64,000 nucleotides of DNA, taken from NCBI RefSeq assembly GCF_026250525.1, contig NZ_CP111050.1:174142-238141 (forward strand), written 5' to 3'. The position numbers and the translations under genes are program-made. Position 1 is the first letter of the stretch; each line of letters opens with the position of its first letter. Source of the DNA: Chondrinema litorale. GTDB lineage: Bacteria; Bacteroidota; Bacteroidia; Cytophagales; Flammeovirgaceae. The notes under the pieces are model-generated. The model saw only the letters and a list, made by a program, of their open reading frames with translations. It was not told where the DNA came from and made no database searches. Shown piece by piece: positions 1-9,299 of this stretch.

Positions 1-469
1 TTTTATTTTGCAACATAATGATGATAGAATAAAGTAATATTGCCAAACAGCAAGCACTAATAAAAACATAATCTAAGGATTTATTAAAGCTGAATCCAAA
101 TTTGATAATTGCCTTTAACAAGTTTTCATTTGCTTCGATATTCTCTGCATATTGGTTTAAAAAATATGGGATGGTTAATCCATTTATAATGGCTGCAAAC
201 ATGGCAGCTATTAAACCTAAAAGCATAATTAGAAAGGCTAGAGTCGAGGCCTTACTTTTATCAAGTAAATATTGAGATAAACCATAAAACCCAAATGCTA
301 ACATTGGTATACTAAAAATGCCTATTGCATGAGAGATCATCGCTATGTTTGTAATTTGGATGATATGATGCAAGCTTCCACCAGTTGGATGCAATACCAT
401 AGTTGTGATAATTAAGATAGCTCCTGTAATGAGAGAAATACCTGCATTTCTGTAAAATTGATTTTCCAT
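1..469 (-). CDS. Partial multi-pass membrane protein of unknown function
   Basis: An open frame runs on the minus strand from an ATG at 469 to the left edge without a stop, so at least 156 residues are present and the C-terminus is missing. The translation starts MENQFYRNAGISLITGA and has about four hydrophobic segments (near residues 8-28, 38-60, 70-95 and 130-153), which points to an inner-membrane protein. I do not recognise a family; DUF4386-like small membrane proteins have this look, but that is a guess. It lies about 75 bases downstream of the Crp/Fnr regulator gene on the same strand, so the two may be cotranscribed. Confidence 0.7.
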   Translation of the reverse strand, partial: MENQFYRNAGISLITGAILIITTMVLHPTGGSLHHIIQITNIAMISHAIGIFSIPMLAFGFYGLSQYLLDKSKASTLAFLIMLLGLIAAMFAAIINGLTIPYFLNQYAENIEANENLLKAIIKFGFSFNKSLDYVFISACCLAILLYSIIIMLQNK

Positions 470-542
470 TTAGATTATTTTTAGAAAATCAAATATCTGA
501 AGCAGCATTGGAAACAGACGTTGATCGAAATCAATAAATGTA

Positions 543-1124
543 TTAGGATTTTGAAAACCTATTTCTTACGCGGCTCAAAGTTTCGGGTGTAATTTTTAAA
601 TAAGCTGCGATTAACCTTTGTGGGAATTTTTGAAGTAGTGCAGGTTTATTATCGAGTATGTATTGGTATTTTTCATCAGGAGAGTAGTTTTTATCAAAAA
701 ATTCAACCCTAGAAGTGGCTTCGTCTAGGAGCTTACCAAGCTGTAAAAATACCTGAGAAATTCCAATTAACTTATGAATTGAATCTATGGAAAGAGAATA
801 AATAGTGCTCTCTTCATAAGCTTTAATCGTGTACTCAGAAGGTTTTCGGGAAGAAAAACTTTTGTGATTGATCACCCAATCTTTTGGGATGTTCACATCA
901 AAAACATGAGTATAAATATCTGAATCTATATCATAATGAACTATAGCTCCCGCTTCCAAAAATGAAAAAGTGGAACAAACTTCTCCTTTTTCAAGTAGTA
1001 TTTCGTCTTTTTTCAATTTGCGAAATACAAGTTCATCTTGAAGCATCAATAAATCCTTCTCTGGGTATCTGCCATTATGCTTTAGATATTGTATAACAGG
1101 ATTTTCTTCCATATTAAAATACAT
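543..1124 (-). CDS. Crp/Fnr family transcriptional regulator
   Basis: About 193 residues. The first two-thirds read as a cyclic-nucleotide-binding-type beta-roll (around residues 20-120, including FRKLKKDEILLEKGEVCSTF). The C-terminus carries a short helix-turn-helix, RLIAAYLKITPETLSRVRNR. This compact form, shorter than E. coli CRP, is common in Bacteroidota. The effector cannot be told from sequence; the residues that contact cAMP in CRP are not obviously kept. A TTG lies in frame at 1127 and another ATG at 1112 (MEENPVIQY); I chose the ATG at 1124, but 1112 is equally possible. The next gene on the same strand is the partial membrane protein, a plausible target. Confidence 0.88.
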   Translation of the reverse strand: MYFNMEENPVIQYLKHNGRYPEKDLLMLQDELVFRKLKKDEILLEKGEVCSTFSFLEAGAIVHYDIDSDIYTHVFDVNIPKDWVINHKSFSSRKPSEYTIKAYEESTIYSLSIDSIHKLIGISQVFLQLGKLLDEATSRVEFFDKNYSPDEKYQYILDNKPALLQKFPQRLIAAYLKITPETLSRVRNRFSKS

Positions 1125-1185
1125 CAAAACCTAAAGCTAACAATTTAAGGCAAATATCAGATTTAAAGAGGTTATGCTAATTAAT

Positions 1186-2436
1186 TTATGAAGTTACCTC
1201 TTGAGAAACTTTCTCTCTTTTCTTAGGTTTAAAGCTTTTTCTGGCAGATTGAGTTTGTCTTTGAGCTTGATTAGAGCTTGTATCTTTTGCTGCTTTTTTC
1301 TTTTTTCTTCTACCATACCAGATGTAAAAACCGGTTATTGGTAAACTAGCAACAATTAAGCTCGCGAAAAAGGCTAACAGTTTTCCTGCAAAACCAAGTA
1401 TAGCGCCGGTATGTATATCGTAATTCATTCTGAATACTTTATCAGCATTATCCAATGCTGCTTGTCTTCCATATATATGATCTACAGGAATTTCTTCTAA
1501 AGTATACTGGTCGAAGTAACGGTAATCTACTTGCCAAAAAGTGCTTGCGTCTGGGTTAGCATTGGCCGCAATTGGTCCTGTTTTAGTTTCGGCAACATGT
1601 ACCTCAATAGATTCTGCATTTGGGTATTCATCGAGCATTTTATGCCAGATTTTATCAATAGGTGGTAAGTCAGTATTAGCAGTTAAAGTAGCAATGTTTG
1701 TGGTATCTGATTGAGGTTCTAGATACATGGTTGATTTCTCACCTCCTAAAGCTAGATAAGCACCTTGGGCAAACCATTGGAATCCCCAAACTAGTCCGGT
1801 TAAAGCCAATATTAATGCAATGAAATAAGAGTAAAAACCGAGTACATTATGTATATCGTAGTTTTTTCTTCTCCACCTTGCACTCCATTTTATACTGAAT
1901 CGCTGTTTTGCAGCAGCTTTGTTTTTAGGCCACCAAAGTACAATACCTGTAATGAGCATTACTACAAAAACTAGTGTAGCATAAGCAACAACTGGTTGCC
2001 CAATTTCTGGTGGTAGCCAAAGGTAAAAGTGACCATCAAGAATAAACTGAAAGAAATCTTCTTCCATGTTTTTTACTTTAAGCACTTCTCCAGTATATGG
2101 ATTGGCAAAAACGTAGAAGTAATGATAGTTAGGAGCAAAATCGAAATAGATAATTTCAACTGCTTTATCAGCTCCCGGATAATTGATACCATGTAGGTGT
2201 TTACCTGGAAGAGTTTCGTGAGCTACTTTTTCAAAATAAGATGGAGGTAAAGCAGCTTTGTTTTCTACTTCAACTGATCTATATGGCTCAGTAAGGTCTC
2301 TCAATTCGGCTTGAAAAGCATAAAAACAACCAGTAATAGCAATTATGAAAACAATAATTCCGGAAATTAAGCCCAACCATAAGTGGACAAAACCCATAAT
2401 GCTCTTAAACTTTCTGTTGTTCTTTTTGCTGCTCAT
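1186..2436 (-). CDS. PepSY-associated transmembrane protein
   Basis: 416 residues with the plan of PepSY-TM proteins. An N-terminal helix (GFVHLWLGLISGIIVF, residues 15-40) is followed by a periplasmic region with PepSY-like strands, central helices around residues 150-215, and a last helix near 355-378. A basic tail rich in Lys and Arg follows. Relatives are found with iron or siderophore uptake and as membrane anchors for electron transfer. No flavodoxin or reductase domain is fused here. The gene lies 178 bases downstream of the molybdenum oxidoreductase genes on the same strand. A role in passing electrons from that enzyme is possible, but this is inference from position only. Confidence 0.8.
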   Translation of the reverse strand: MSSKKNNRKFKSIMGFVHLWLGLISGIIVFIIAITGCFYAFQAELRDLTEPYRSVEVENKAALPPSYFEKVAHETLPGKHLHGINYPGADKAVEIIYFDFAPNYHYFYVFANPYTGEVLKVKNMEEDFFQFILDGHFYLWLPPEIGQPVVAYATLVFVVMLITGIVLWWPKNKAAAKQRFSIKWSARWRRKNYDIHNVLGFYSYFIALILALTGLVWGFQWFAQGAYLALGGEKSTMYLEPQSDTTNIATLTANTDLPPIDKIWHKMLDEYPNAESIEVHVAETKTGPIAANANPDASTFWQVDYRYFDQYTLEEIPVDHIYGRQAALDNADKVFRMNYDIHTGAILGFAGKLLAFFASLIVASLPITGFYIWYGRRKKKKAAKDTSSNQAQRQTQSARKSFKPKKREKVSQEVTS

Positions 2437-2613
2437 CTATGCTATATTTATTTAGACTCAATATAAATAAAGTTCTAAAACTAAGCTAGACTCGCTATAA
2501 AAACAATAGTTTTGACCAAAATTTAATGACGTAAAAGATTTACGATTAATATAAGGAGTAGGGCTAAAGAAAAAAGCCCACAATATGCATGCGGACTTAA
2601 TAGAGGAATGTTC

Positions 2614-4800
2614 TTAAGGCTTTTTCAGCAATTCTTGATTTAATGGCAATTCTCTAATTCTAATTCCTGTTGCTTTGTGTATAGCATTAACAATGGCGGC
2701 AGTTGCTGGCCCTTGTGCAGCTTCACCAGCACCTAATGGTGGTTGATCTACTCTATCAATCACTTCAACTTCTGTTTCTGGGGCATCATTATATCTGAAA
2801 ATAGGGTAGCTAGCCCAATCTATGCTTGTAATATGGTTTTCATCAAAAGTTACAGCTTCTTTTAAAGCCCAACTTGCAGATTGAATCATTCCACCTTCGG
2901 TCTGGTTTTTTAAGCCATCTGGATTAATTGTTTCCCCCGAATCGATAACAGCCCACATTTTCTTCACTTTTACTGCTCCCTTTTTTCTATCTACGAAAAC
3001 ATGCGCAGCAACACCACAGTAAGAGGCTGAGTTTTTATATCTGGAAAAAGCAAAACCCAAACCTTCGTTTTCTGCTGATTTTACATTTCGTATATTGGTT
3101 TTTAGTTTTTGCAAACAATACAAGGCACGAGCATCTTTTAGATGCATGGTTCTAAAATCTATGGGTTCTATATTCGCTTTTTCGGCCAGCTCATCTATAA
3201 AAGATTCTATGGCAAAAATATTAGCGTAAGCACCTAGTCCTCTTAGAGCAGACCTTCTTAATGGACCTGTAAAAATGTGCGATTGTAATTGCATATTAGC
3301 TATCTCGTAATAGGGTTCAGCGTTTCTTGTAGCTCCACCTCTAAAACCAGAAGCAGGTCTTTTATAGCCTTTGTCCATATAGCGAGCAGGTAAAAGGTTT
3401 TCGGCATTTCTACCCGGTCTGGTACTATGTCCATCAGACCAAAGATCGTATTTCCAACCTTGTATTTTACCGTTTTCATCTAAGCCCGCTTCTAACTCCA
3501 TTAACATGGCTGTACCATAAGGTTCCCAACTGTTTTCTTCTTCACGCATCCATTGCAAACGAATATGTTTGTCCGGGTAATTCTTAGCAAGAATGGCAGC
3601 TTCTGCTGCTACATCATCGGCAGCATTATGACCATAGCAACCAGAACCGGGTACTCCTTGAATGTGGATTTTATCTTCGGCTAATTCCAATAAGCTAGAT
3701 AAAGTACTTCTGAGCGGATAAACTCCTTGGCTATGTGTCCAGATGTTTAACTTACCCTCTTTAAACAAAGCTATTGCACAAGAAGGACCATTTGCAGCGT
3801 GCATAATATATGGTTTAAAGTAGCTCGCTTTATGCTGTATTTTGGTTTGCTGAATAGAAGTTTCCCAATCTCCAGATGCTTTATCTGTTTCAGTATCTGC
3901 AGGTAGTGATTGTATCAATTCTTTGAGTGGAGTATTAGCCGGAAGAGTTTCTGGATTCTCCCATTGAGCATTTTTTTTGATCGTCTTAGCCAGTTTTATT
4001 GTCTGAAATTCTTCTTCTGCAATTACGCCAAGAAAGCTACCTACTTTCACTAACTTTTTAAATCCTTCTTCCTTATTCAAAAGGTTTTCATCAACAGAAA
4101 CTAGTTTAGAAGTATAAGTTATTGGTCTGATAATGCGTGCATGTACCATTCCATCAAAGCGTAAATCATGGATAAAATGTAGCTTGGCTTGTACAATGTC
4201 GGCAATGTCTTTTCTGGAAATGGGTTTACCAACTACTTTTCTTTCTGTTTTTGCAAATATGGTTTTAGGCTCGCCAACTTTTTCTGTTAATTGTTTGCCC
4301 TTTAATAATTCATAAAGGCTAATTTGTTTATGCCCACCACTTATTGTCGCATCTTTTAAAGTAAGCGCATTTTGATCTACCTCTAGTTCTTTAGATGCTA
4401 ATTCTATTAATTTTTCTCTGGTGCAAGCAGCTGCATTTCTCACAGACATGGCACTAGTTTCAATCGATCGGCTACCTGCTGTGTAACCTTCATTTGGAGT
4501 AATATCAGTTTCTGCCACATGTATTTCTATCAAACTCATGTCTGTGTTTAATTCTTCGGCAGCAACTTGCATAATCGCAGTTTTTACACCTTGGCCAAGT
4601 TCCATTTTACCTGTCAGAATTTTTACTTTACCATTTTCAAGTACTTGTAGCCAAGCATTAACTCGGCTATCATCTACAGCATTGCTACTAATTGGAGCAT
4701 CACTTCTTTGTATACAGCTACTTCCAAACATGGTAAAACCAATGCTGAGAAAACCTGCCGATTTTATAAAAGTTCTTCTTGATGTTTTAAGGTTTTGCAT
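2614..4800 (-). CDS. iorB: Molybdopterin-binding large subunit of an IorB/xanthine dehydrogenase-type oxidoreductase
   Basis: 728 residues from the ATG at 4800; a longer frame would need a TTG at 4812. The N-terminus has a twin-arginine export signal (SRRTFIKSAGF) followed by a hydrophobic stretch and a Cys that could be lipidated, so the enzyme should act outside the cytoplasm. The body matches the aldehyde oxidase/xanthine dehydrogenase molybdopterin fold: GQGVKTAIMQVAAEEL near the start, PGSGCYGHNAADDVAAEAA in the middle, and LGAGEAAQGPATAAIVNAI near the C-terminus. Length fits IorB (about 730-750). The family hydroxylates N-heterocycles or oxidises aldehydes; the substrate is not predictable. 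It follows the [2Fe-2S] subunit gene by 18 bases, an operon. No FAD subunit or Moco-insertion XdhC gene is visible. Confidence 0.88.
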   Translation of the reverse strand: MQNLKTSRRTFIKSAGFLSIGFTMFGSSCIQRSDAPISSNAVDDSRVNAWLQVLENGKVKILTGKMELGQGVKTAIMQVAAEELNTDMSLIEIHVAETDITPNEGYTAGSRSIETSAMSVRNAAACTREKLIELASKELEVDQNALTLKDATISGGHKQISLYELLKGKQLTEKVGEPKTIFAKTERKVVGKPISRKDIADIVQAKLHFIHDLRFDGMVHARIIRPITYTSKLVSVDENLLNKEEGFKKLVKVGSFLGVIAEEEFQTIKLAKTIKKNAQWENPETLPANTPLKELIQSLPADTETDKASGDWETSIQQTKIQHKASYFKPYIMHAANGPSCAIALFKEGKLNIWTHSQGVYPLRSTLSSLLELAEDKIHIQGVPGSGCYGHNAADDVAAEAAILAKNYPDKHIRLQWMREEENSWEPYGTAMLMELEAGLDENGKIQGWKYDLWSDGHSTRPGRNAENLLPARYMDKGYKRPASGFRGGATRNAEPYYEIANMQLQSHIFTGPLRRSALRGLGAYANIFAIESFIDELAEKANIEPIDFRTMHLKDARALYCLQKLKTNIRNVKSAENEGLGFAFSRYKNSASYCGVAAHVFVDRKKGAVKVKKMWAVIDSGETINPDGLKNQTEGGMIQSASWALKEAVTFDENHITSIDWASYPIFRYNDAPETEVEVIDRVDQPPLGAGEAAQGPATAAIVNAIHKATGIRIRELPLNQELLKKP

Positions 4801-4818
4801 AGATATTATCAATTATGG

Positions 4819-5289
4819 TTAAAGTGCAGCGGCTTTTTTTACAGCTCTAATTACTCGTGAATGCACACCACATCGGCATATATTGCTTTGTAACTTATTT
4901 CTGATTTCTTCATCTGTTGGATTGGCATTTTCTTCTAAAAGAGATACAGAGGCGATGATCATCCCATTTGTACAATAGCCACATTGAGCGGCTTGTTCAT
5001 CAATAAAAGATTGTTGAACAGGGTGTAAATGGCCGGCTTCATCTGCCAGACCTTCTAAGGTGACTATTTCTGCGTTATTTGCTGCACTTATAGGTATTTG
5101 GCAAGAGGGAATAGACTTTCCATTGAATAGCACTATACAAGCTCCACATTGGCCAAGTCCGCAGCCAAACTTAGGGCCATTTAGTGTCAAATTATTTCTT
5201 AAAACATAGAGTAAGGGTGTGTCTGGTTCAGTGTCAATAGTCTGTTCCAGTCCATTCACTTTCATCTTAATGGCTTCTTTCATGTTCAT
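4819..5289 (-). CDS. iorA: [2Fe-2S] small subunit of the IorAB-type oxidoreductase
   Basis: 156 residues. Two iron-sulfur cluster sites are visible: the plant-ferredoxin-type loop CGLGQCGAC with its fourth Cys at SCQIP, and the C-terminal helical site CGYCTNGM plus CRCG. This is the standard layout of the small subunit in the xanthine dehydrogenase superfamily, which passes electrons from the molybdenum centre. There is no signal peptide, so it is probably exported together with the Tat-tagged large subunit, as known for such pairs. It is the first gene of the operon, with the large-subunit gene directly downstream. The start is the ATG at 5289; ATG codons at 5283 and 5265 are also in frame. 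Confidence 0.93.
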   Translation of the reverse strand: MNMKEAIKMKVNGLEQTIDTEPDTPLLYVLRNNLTLNGPKFGCGLGQCGACIVLFNGKSIPSCQIPISAANNAEIVTLEGLADEAGHLHPVQQSFIDEQAAQCGYCTNGMIIASVSLLEENANPTDEEIRNKLQSNICRCGVHSRVIRAVKKAAAL

Positions 5290-5679
5290 GAGTTTCAGTT
5301 ATTGATTCTAAAAGCAATATTACGCTTAAATATATGTGCTTTTCTATTTAATGTTAGTATCTAAAATTACTGATAATCAAATTTTTATGTAAATTTTGTC
5401 AAGTGTTAATTTAATTAAAAAAATCATATATTTCATAAGTAGGTTACTACAAGATATGTTAGGTAATTAAATTAAAAAATATCGAATTCCATCTAAAAAG
5501 GAAATCTTTAACTTAAACATAACAAAGTATATATCTGTTTTTTATACAATTTGTTTCTTATTTGAATCCTAAATTGAATTGTACAAAAAATAGGGTTTAG
5601 CTATAGTGGCTTAAATTGTATATTCTTTATAATAAACTTACTTCATACGCTTTTTAAATTTAATCAAAAAGGTGCAGAT
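5290..5679. other. Intergenic region between divergent genes, no gene seen
   Basis: About 390 very AT-rich bases separate the start of the iorAB operon (leftward) from the hybrid kinase (rightward). It must hold promoters for both directions. I see no convincing ORF, hairpin or repeat, and no match to the Bacteroidota promoter consensus clear enough to place. Confidence 0.6.
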
Positions 5680-8418
5680 ATGAACGTAAATGAAAACCAC
5701 TATCTAAAAGAAGAGCTTTATAAACTAATTAAAACTAGTGATGAAATTTTTGATTTCATTCAGTCAAGCACTTTAGATGGGTTGTGGTACTGGGATTTAG
5801 AAAACCCAGAAGAAGAATGGATGAACGACACTTTTTGGATTACTCTAGGCTATAATCCATCAGAAATGCCACATAAATCTTCGGCATGGCAGGATAAAGT
5901 ATATCCAGAAGATTTGCAAGCAGCATATAAAAGTGTAGAAAAGCATCTTGCAGATCCTTCTCAACCATTCGAACAAATCTTTAGATACATTCATAAAAAT
6001 GGCTCAACAATTTGGATTAAATGTAGAGGTTTGGCTATAAGAAATAAAGATGGCAAACCTGTGAGAATGTTGGGTGCACACAATAATATTACAGCTCAAA
6101 AAGAACAAGAAGTTGCCCTTGTTAAAACAAATAGACGGCTTAACGAAATTCTTTCTAGTACCGGAGATATTGTATTTATCTTAGATAAGAAGCTTAAAAT
6201 CGTTGAGCTTTTTAATAGAACAACTGACGATAATTATATTCAAAATTTGAAAGCTGGAAATAAAATTACAAATACGAATCTTTCAAATAATACAATAACC
6301 ATTATAAAAAATACCATTAAAACACTCTCTGAAAAGAAAAACAGAGAACAATTAGTTTTTGAAATTGAAACAGAAAATGGTAGCCAATGGTACGAGATGG
6401 TAATTACTAGTTTAGTTGTTTCTGAAAGCGATAACGAAGAAATCATCTGTGTTATACAAAACATTACGAAGCGTAAAGCAGCCGAAAAACAATTGATTGA
6501 GAAGACCGAGGAGTTAAACAGTTTCTTTTCGGTAGCAGTAGATTTGCTTTGTATTTCAGATTTAGGTGGTAGGTTTATTAAAGTTAATGCCTCTTGGACA
6601 GATGCACTAGGTTATTCTGTAGAAGAATTAAATGGCTCATATTTTATTGGGTTTGTACATCCTGATGATGTTTCTCAAACAATGGAAGTAATGGGGAGGT
6701 TAGCTGCGGGTAAAAAAATCTTGAGTTTTACGAATAGATATCTTTGTAAAGATGGAACTTACAAATATTTGGAATGGCGGTCTAAGCCAATTGGCAATTT
6801 AATTTTTGCCATAGCTAGAGACATTACAGAAAGTAAAGTTGCTGCTGATGAGCTACAATTAACCAAAGAGCTTTTAGAGCAAACCAGTAAAGTAGCCGGT
6901 GTTGGAGGTTGGGATTTAGATTTAAACACTCAGCAATTAACTTGGTCAGACATTACTAAAGCCATTCATGATGTTGCACCAGACTATGAACCATGCTTAG
7001 AACAGGGAATTAATTTTTATAAAGAAGGAAGAAGCAGAGAAATAATTGCAAAAGTGGTCGAGAAAGGCATAAAAACCGGAAAAAGCTGGGATGTAGAATT
7101 GCAAATAACCACTGCCAAAGGGATTGATAAATGGGTGAGGGCAATTGGTATTCCTGAAATGGAAAATGGAGAATGCAAGCGTATATATGGTACATTTCAG
7201 GATATAGAAAAAGCTAAACAAGCTAAAGAGAAATTAGAAACAGCTTTAAGTCAAGCCGAACAGGCAGCAGAAGCAAAGTCAGCCTTTCTATCAAACATGT
7301 CTCATGAAATAAGAACACCGCTAAATGCCGTAATCGGGATGACTCATTTGCTAATGGGGAGTAATCCTAGGGAAGACCAGCTTGAAAAGCTTAAAACATT
7401 AAAATTTTCTGGCGATAATCTATTGGCCTTAGTGAATGACATACTGGATTATAACAAAATAGAATCTGGCATGATCAATTTTGAGAACATTCCATTTAGT
7501 TTGTTCGAAATGACTCATAGCTTGAAACAAGCATTTACTTTTAAAGCTGAAGAGAAAAATATAAAACTTAAAATTCAGCTAGATTCCGATATACCAAAAG
7601 TAATTAAAGGCGATCCAACCCGTTTGGTGCAAATCCTCAATAACTTAATGGGTAATGCTATCAAATTTACTGAGAAGGGAAAAGTCGGTTTATATATAGA
7701 ATTGGTGGAAGAAAATGATAAGCAACTCTTGCTGCTATTCGAAATAAACGATACTGGTGTTGGAATTTCTCAAGATAAAATTGATGTGATCTTTGAGCGA
7801 TTTACACAAGCAAACGAAAGTACTACAAGGCAATTTGGTGGAACAGGACTTGGGCTTTCTATAGTTAAAAAGTTGTTGGAATTACAAGACAGTACTATTG
7901 AAATTGAAAGTGAATTAGGTAAAGGTTCTTGCTTTAGATTTAAACTAAGATTTAATAAAGCTGATAAGAATTTACACTTAGGTGAGTCAGAAGATTTAGA
8001 TAGTTTTGGTGATCATACTAGCTATAATTTGGAAGGTTTGAAAGTATTATTGGTAGAAGATAATATGACAAATAGACTAATAGCTACAGAGTTTTTAACT
8101 AAATGGAATGTAGAACTAGATTATGCAGAAAATGGCTTTGAGGCTGTAGAGAAAGTTTCGGCAAATGATTATGATCTAATATTGATGGATATTCAAATGC
8201 CAGAAATGGATGGCTACCAGGCGACCATAAGAATAAAACAACTTGGTGGAGAAAAGGCAAATATTCCAATTTTAGCCATGACTGCCTCAACCATGCTAGA
8301 AGTAAAAAACAAGATTAAGGAAATGGGAATGGAAGACCATATTTTAAAACCTTTTAATCCAAAAGAATTGAATGCCAAGCTGGCTAAATTTGTGAAAATG
8401 AAAAAGCAAAATCATTAA
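5680..8418 (+). CDS. Cytosolic multi-PAS hybrid histidine kinase
   Basis: 912 residues with no membrane segment or signal peptide. In order: four PAS/PAC units (roughly residues 25-150, 150-275, 280-390 and 395-520), a HisKA dimerisation domain with H-box SNMSHEIRTPLNAVIGM (phospho-acceptor His542), an HATPase domain (N box NNLMGNAIKFTEKG, G boxes NDTGVGIS and FGGTGLGLSI), and a C-terminal receiver with LMDIQMPEMDGY (phospho-acceptor Asp837). It should sense an intracellular signal through the PAS domains and relay phosphate internally to its receiver. No output regulator or phosphotransfer protein lies next to it, so its target is elsewhere. It is followed 67 bases later by rpiA, with no sign of functional linkage. 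Confidence 0.93.
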   Translation: MNVNENHYLKEELYKLIKTSDEIFDFIQSSTLDGLWYWDLENPEEEWMNDTFWITLGYNPSEMPHKSSAWQDKVYPEDLQAAYKSVEKHLADPSQPFEQIFRYIHKNGSTIWIKCRGLAIRNKDGKPVRMLGAHNNITAQKEQEVALVKTNRRLNEILSSTGDIVFILDKKLKIVELFNRTTDDNYIQNLKAGNKITNTNLSNNTITIIKNTIKTLSEKKNREQLVFEIETENGSQWYEMVITSLVVSESDNEEIICVIQNITKRKAAEKQLIEKTEELNSFFSVAVDLLCISDLGGRFIKVNASWTDALGYSVEELNGSYFIGFVHPDDVSQTMEVMGRLAAGKKILSFTNRYLCKDGTYKYLEWRSKPIGNLIFAIARDITESKVAADELQLTKELLEQTSKVAGVGGWDLDLNTQQLTWSDITKAIHDVAPDYEPCLEQGINFYKEGRSREIIAKVVEKGIKTGKSWDVELQITTAKGIDKWVRAIGIPEMENGECKRIYGTFQDIEKAKQAKEKLETALSQAEQAAEAKSAFLSNMSHEIRTPLNAVIGMTHLLMGSNPREDQLEKLKTLKFSGDNLLALVNDILDYNKIESGMINFENIPFSLFEMTHSLKQAFTFKAEEKNIKLKIQLDSDIPKVIKGDPTRLVQILNNLMGNAIKFTEKGKVGLYIELVEENDKQLLLLFEINDTGVGISQDKIDVIFERFTQANESTTRQFGGTGLGLSIVKKLLELQDSTIEIESELGKGSCFRFKLRFNKADKNLHLGESEDLDSFGDHTSYNLEGLKVLLVEDNMTNRLIATEFLTKWNVELDYAENGFEAVEKVSANDYDLILMDIQMPEMDGYQATIRIKQLGGEKANIPILAMTASTMLEVKNKIKEMGMEDHILKPFNPKELNAKLAKFVKMKKQNH

Positions 8419-8485
8419 TTTTTGTTTTAATGAAGGCTAAAACTTTATAATTTTTTATTTTCAAGCCAAAATAACACTTTAAGAT

Positions 8486-9184
8486 ATGAACTGGAATAGC
8501 AAATTAGTTGAAAGTTTTGGCTGGAATGGTGAAATAAAAAACAAAGAATCAAAAGCAAAGATTGCTAAATTAATTGCAGATAAAGTGAAAGATGGTGATG
8601 TAATCGGTTTTGGCTCAGGTTCTACAAGCTATATGGCAATACTAGAAATTGCTAAAAAAATCAAAAATGAAAATCTGGATGTAAAAGCTATTCCAACCTC
8701 TCATGAGATTGATATTTTATGTATCAAACTAGGGATACCAACTATCTCTTTTAACGATGGCAAACCGGATTGGGGCTTTGACGGTGCAGATGAAATAGAC
8801 CCTCAAAATAGCTTAATTAAAGGACGTGGCGGAGCGATGTTTAGAGAAAAATTGATAATGGCTGCTGCCGAAAAGACCTATATTTTGGCCGACAAATCGA
8901 AACTAGTAAATTCATTAGGAGAGAAATTTCCTGTTCCAGTAGAAACTGTGCCAGCAGCTTTGGCCAGTGTTGAAAGTGCTCTAATAAAACTAGGAGCGAC
9001 AGATATTGTGCTCAGGCTAGCCGCTCACAAAGATGGACCTGTAATTACAGAGAACAGCAATTTTATACTCGATGTAAAATTTAACAAAGTAGCACCGACC
9101 CTAGAGAAAGACATCAAACTCATCCCCGGCGTACTCGAAAGCGGATTGTTTATGGGCTTTAATGTAGAGATAGTGACGGATTGA
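8486..9184 (+). CDS. rpiA: Ribose-5-phosphate isomerase A
   Basis: 232 residues, normal length for RpiA. It interconverts ribose 5-phosphate and ribulose 5-phosphate in the pentose phosphate pathway in the cytoplasm. Family motifs are present in order: the phosphate loop GFGSGSTSY, DGADEIDP with the catalytic Asp/Glu, the active-site stretch KGRGGAMFREKL, and ADKSKLV. The C-terminal strands end in LIPGVLESGLFMGF, also typical. The start is the ATG at 8486. A hairpin with a T-rich tail follows the stop at about 9226. Confidence 0.95.
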   Translation: MNWNSKLVESFGWNGEIKNKESKAKIAKLIADKVKDGDVIGFGSGSTSYMAILEIAKKIKNENLDVKAIPTSHEIDILCIKLGIPTISFNDGKPDWGFDGADEIDPQNSLIKGRGGAMFREKLIMAAAEKTYILADKSKLVNSLGEKFPVPVETVPAALASVESALIKLGATDIVLRLAAHKDGPVITENSNFILDVKFNKVAPTLEKDIKLIPGVLESGLFMGFNVEIVTD

Positions 9185-9225
9185 AAGTAGTTAAAGAATA
9201 ATCAGCCTAAGAAATATAATTTTAT

Positions 9226-9261
9226 AGAAGGGGGCAACTTATTAAGTTTGTCTCCTTTTTC
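9226..9261 (+). terminator. Probable terminator after rpiA
   Basis: An imperfect hairpin (left arm agaagggggcaactta, right arm taagtttgtctcctttttct, with G-T pairs) ends in a T-rich tail 40 bases after the rpiA stop. Confidence 0.55.
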
Positions 9262-9299
9262 TATATTAGTACAAATATTATTTAAATAAAATCATCAGT

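Noticed and set aside
4133..4822. Plus-strand ORFs opposite the molybdopterin subunit gene
   Set aside because: They are antisense to a well-supported gene and contain no domain or start context of their own.
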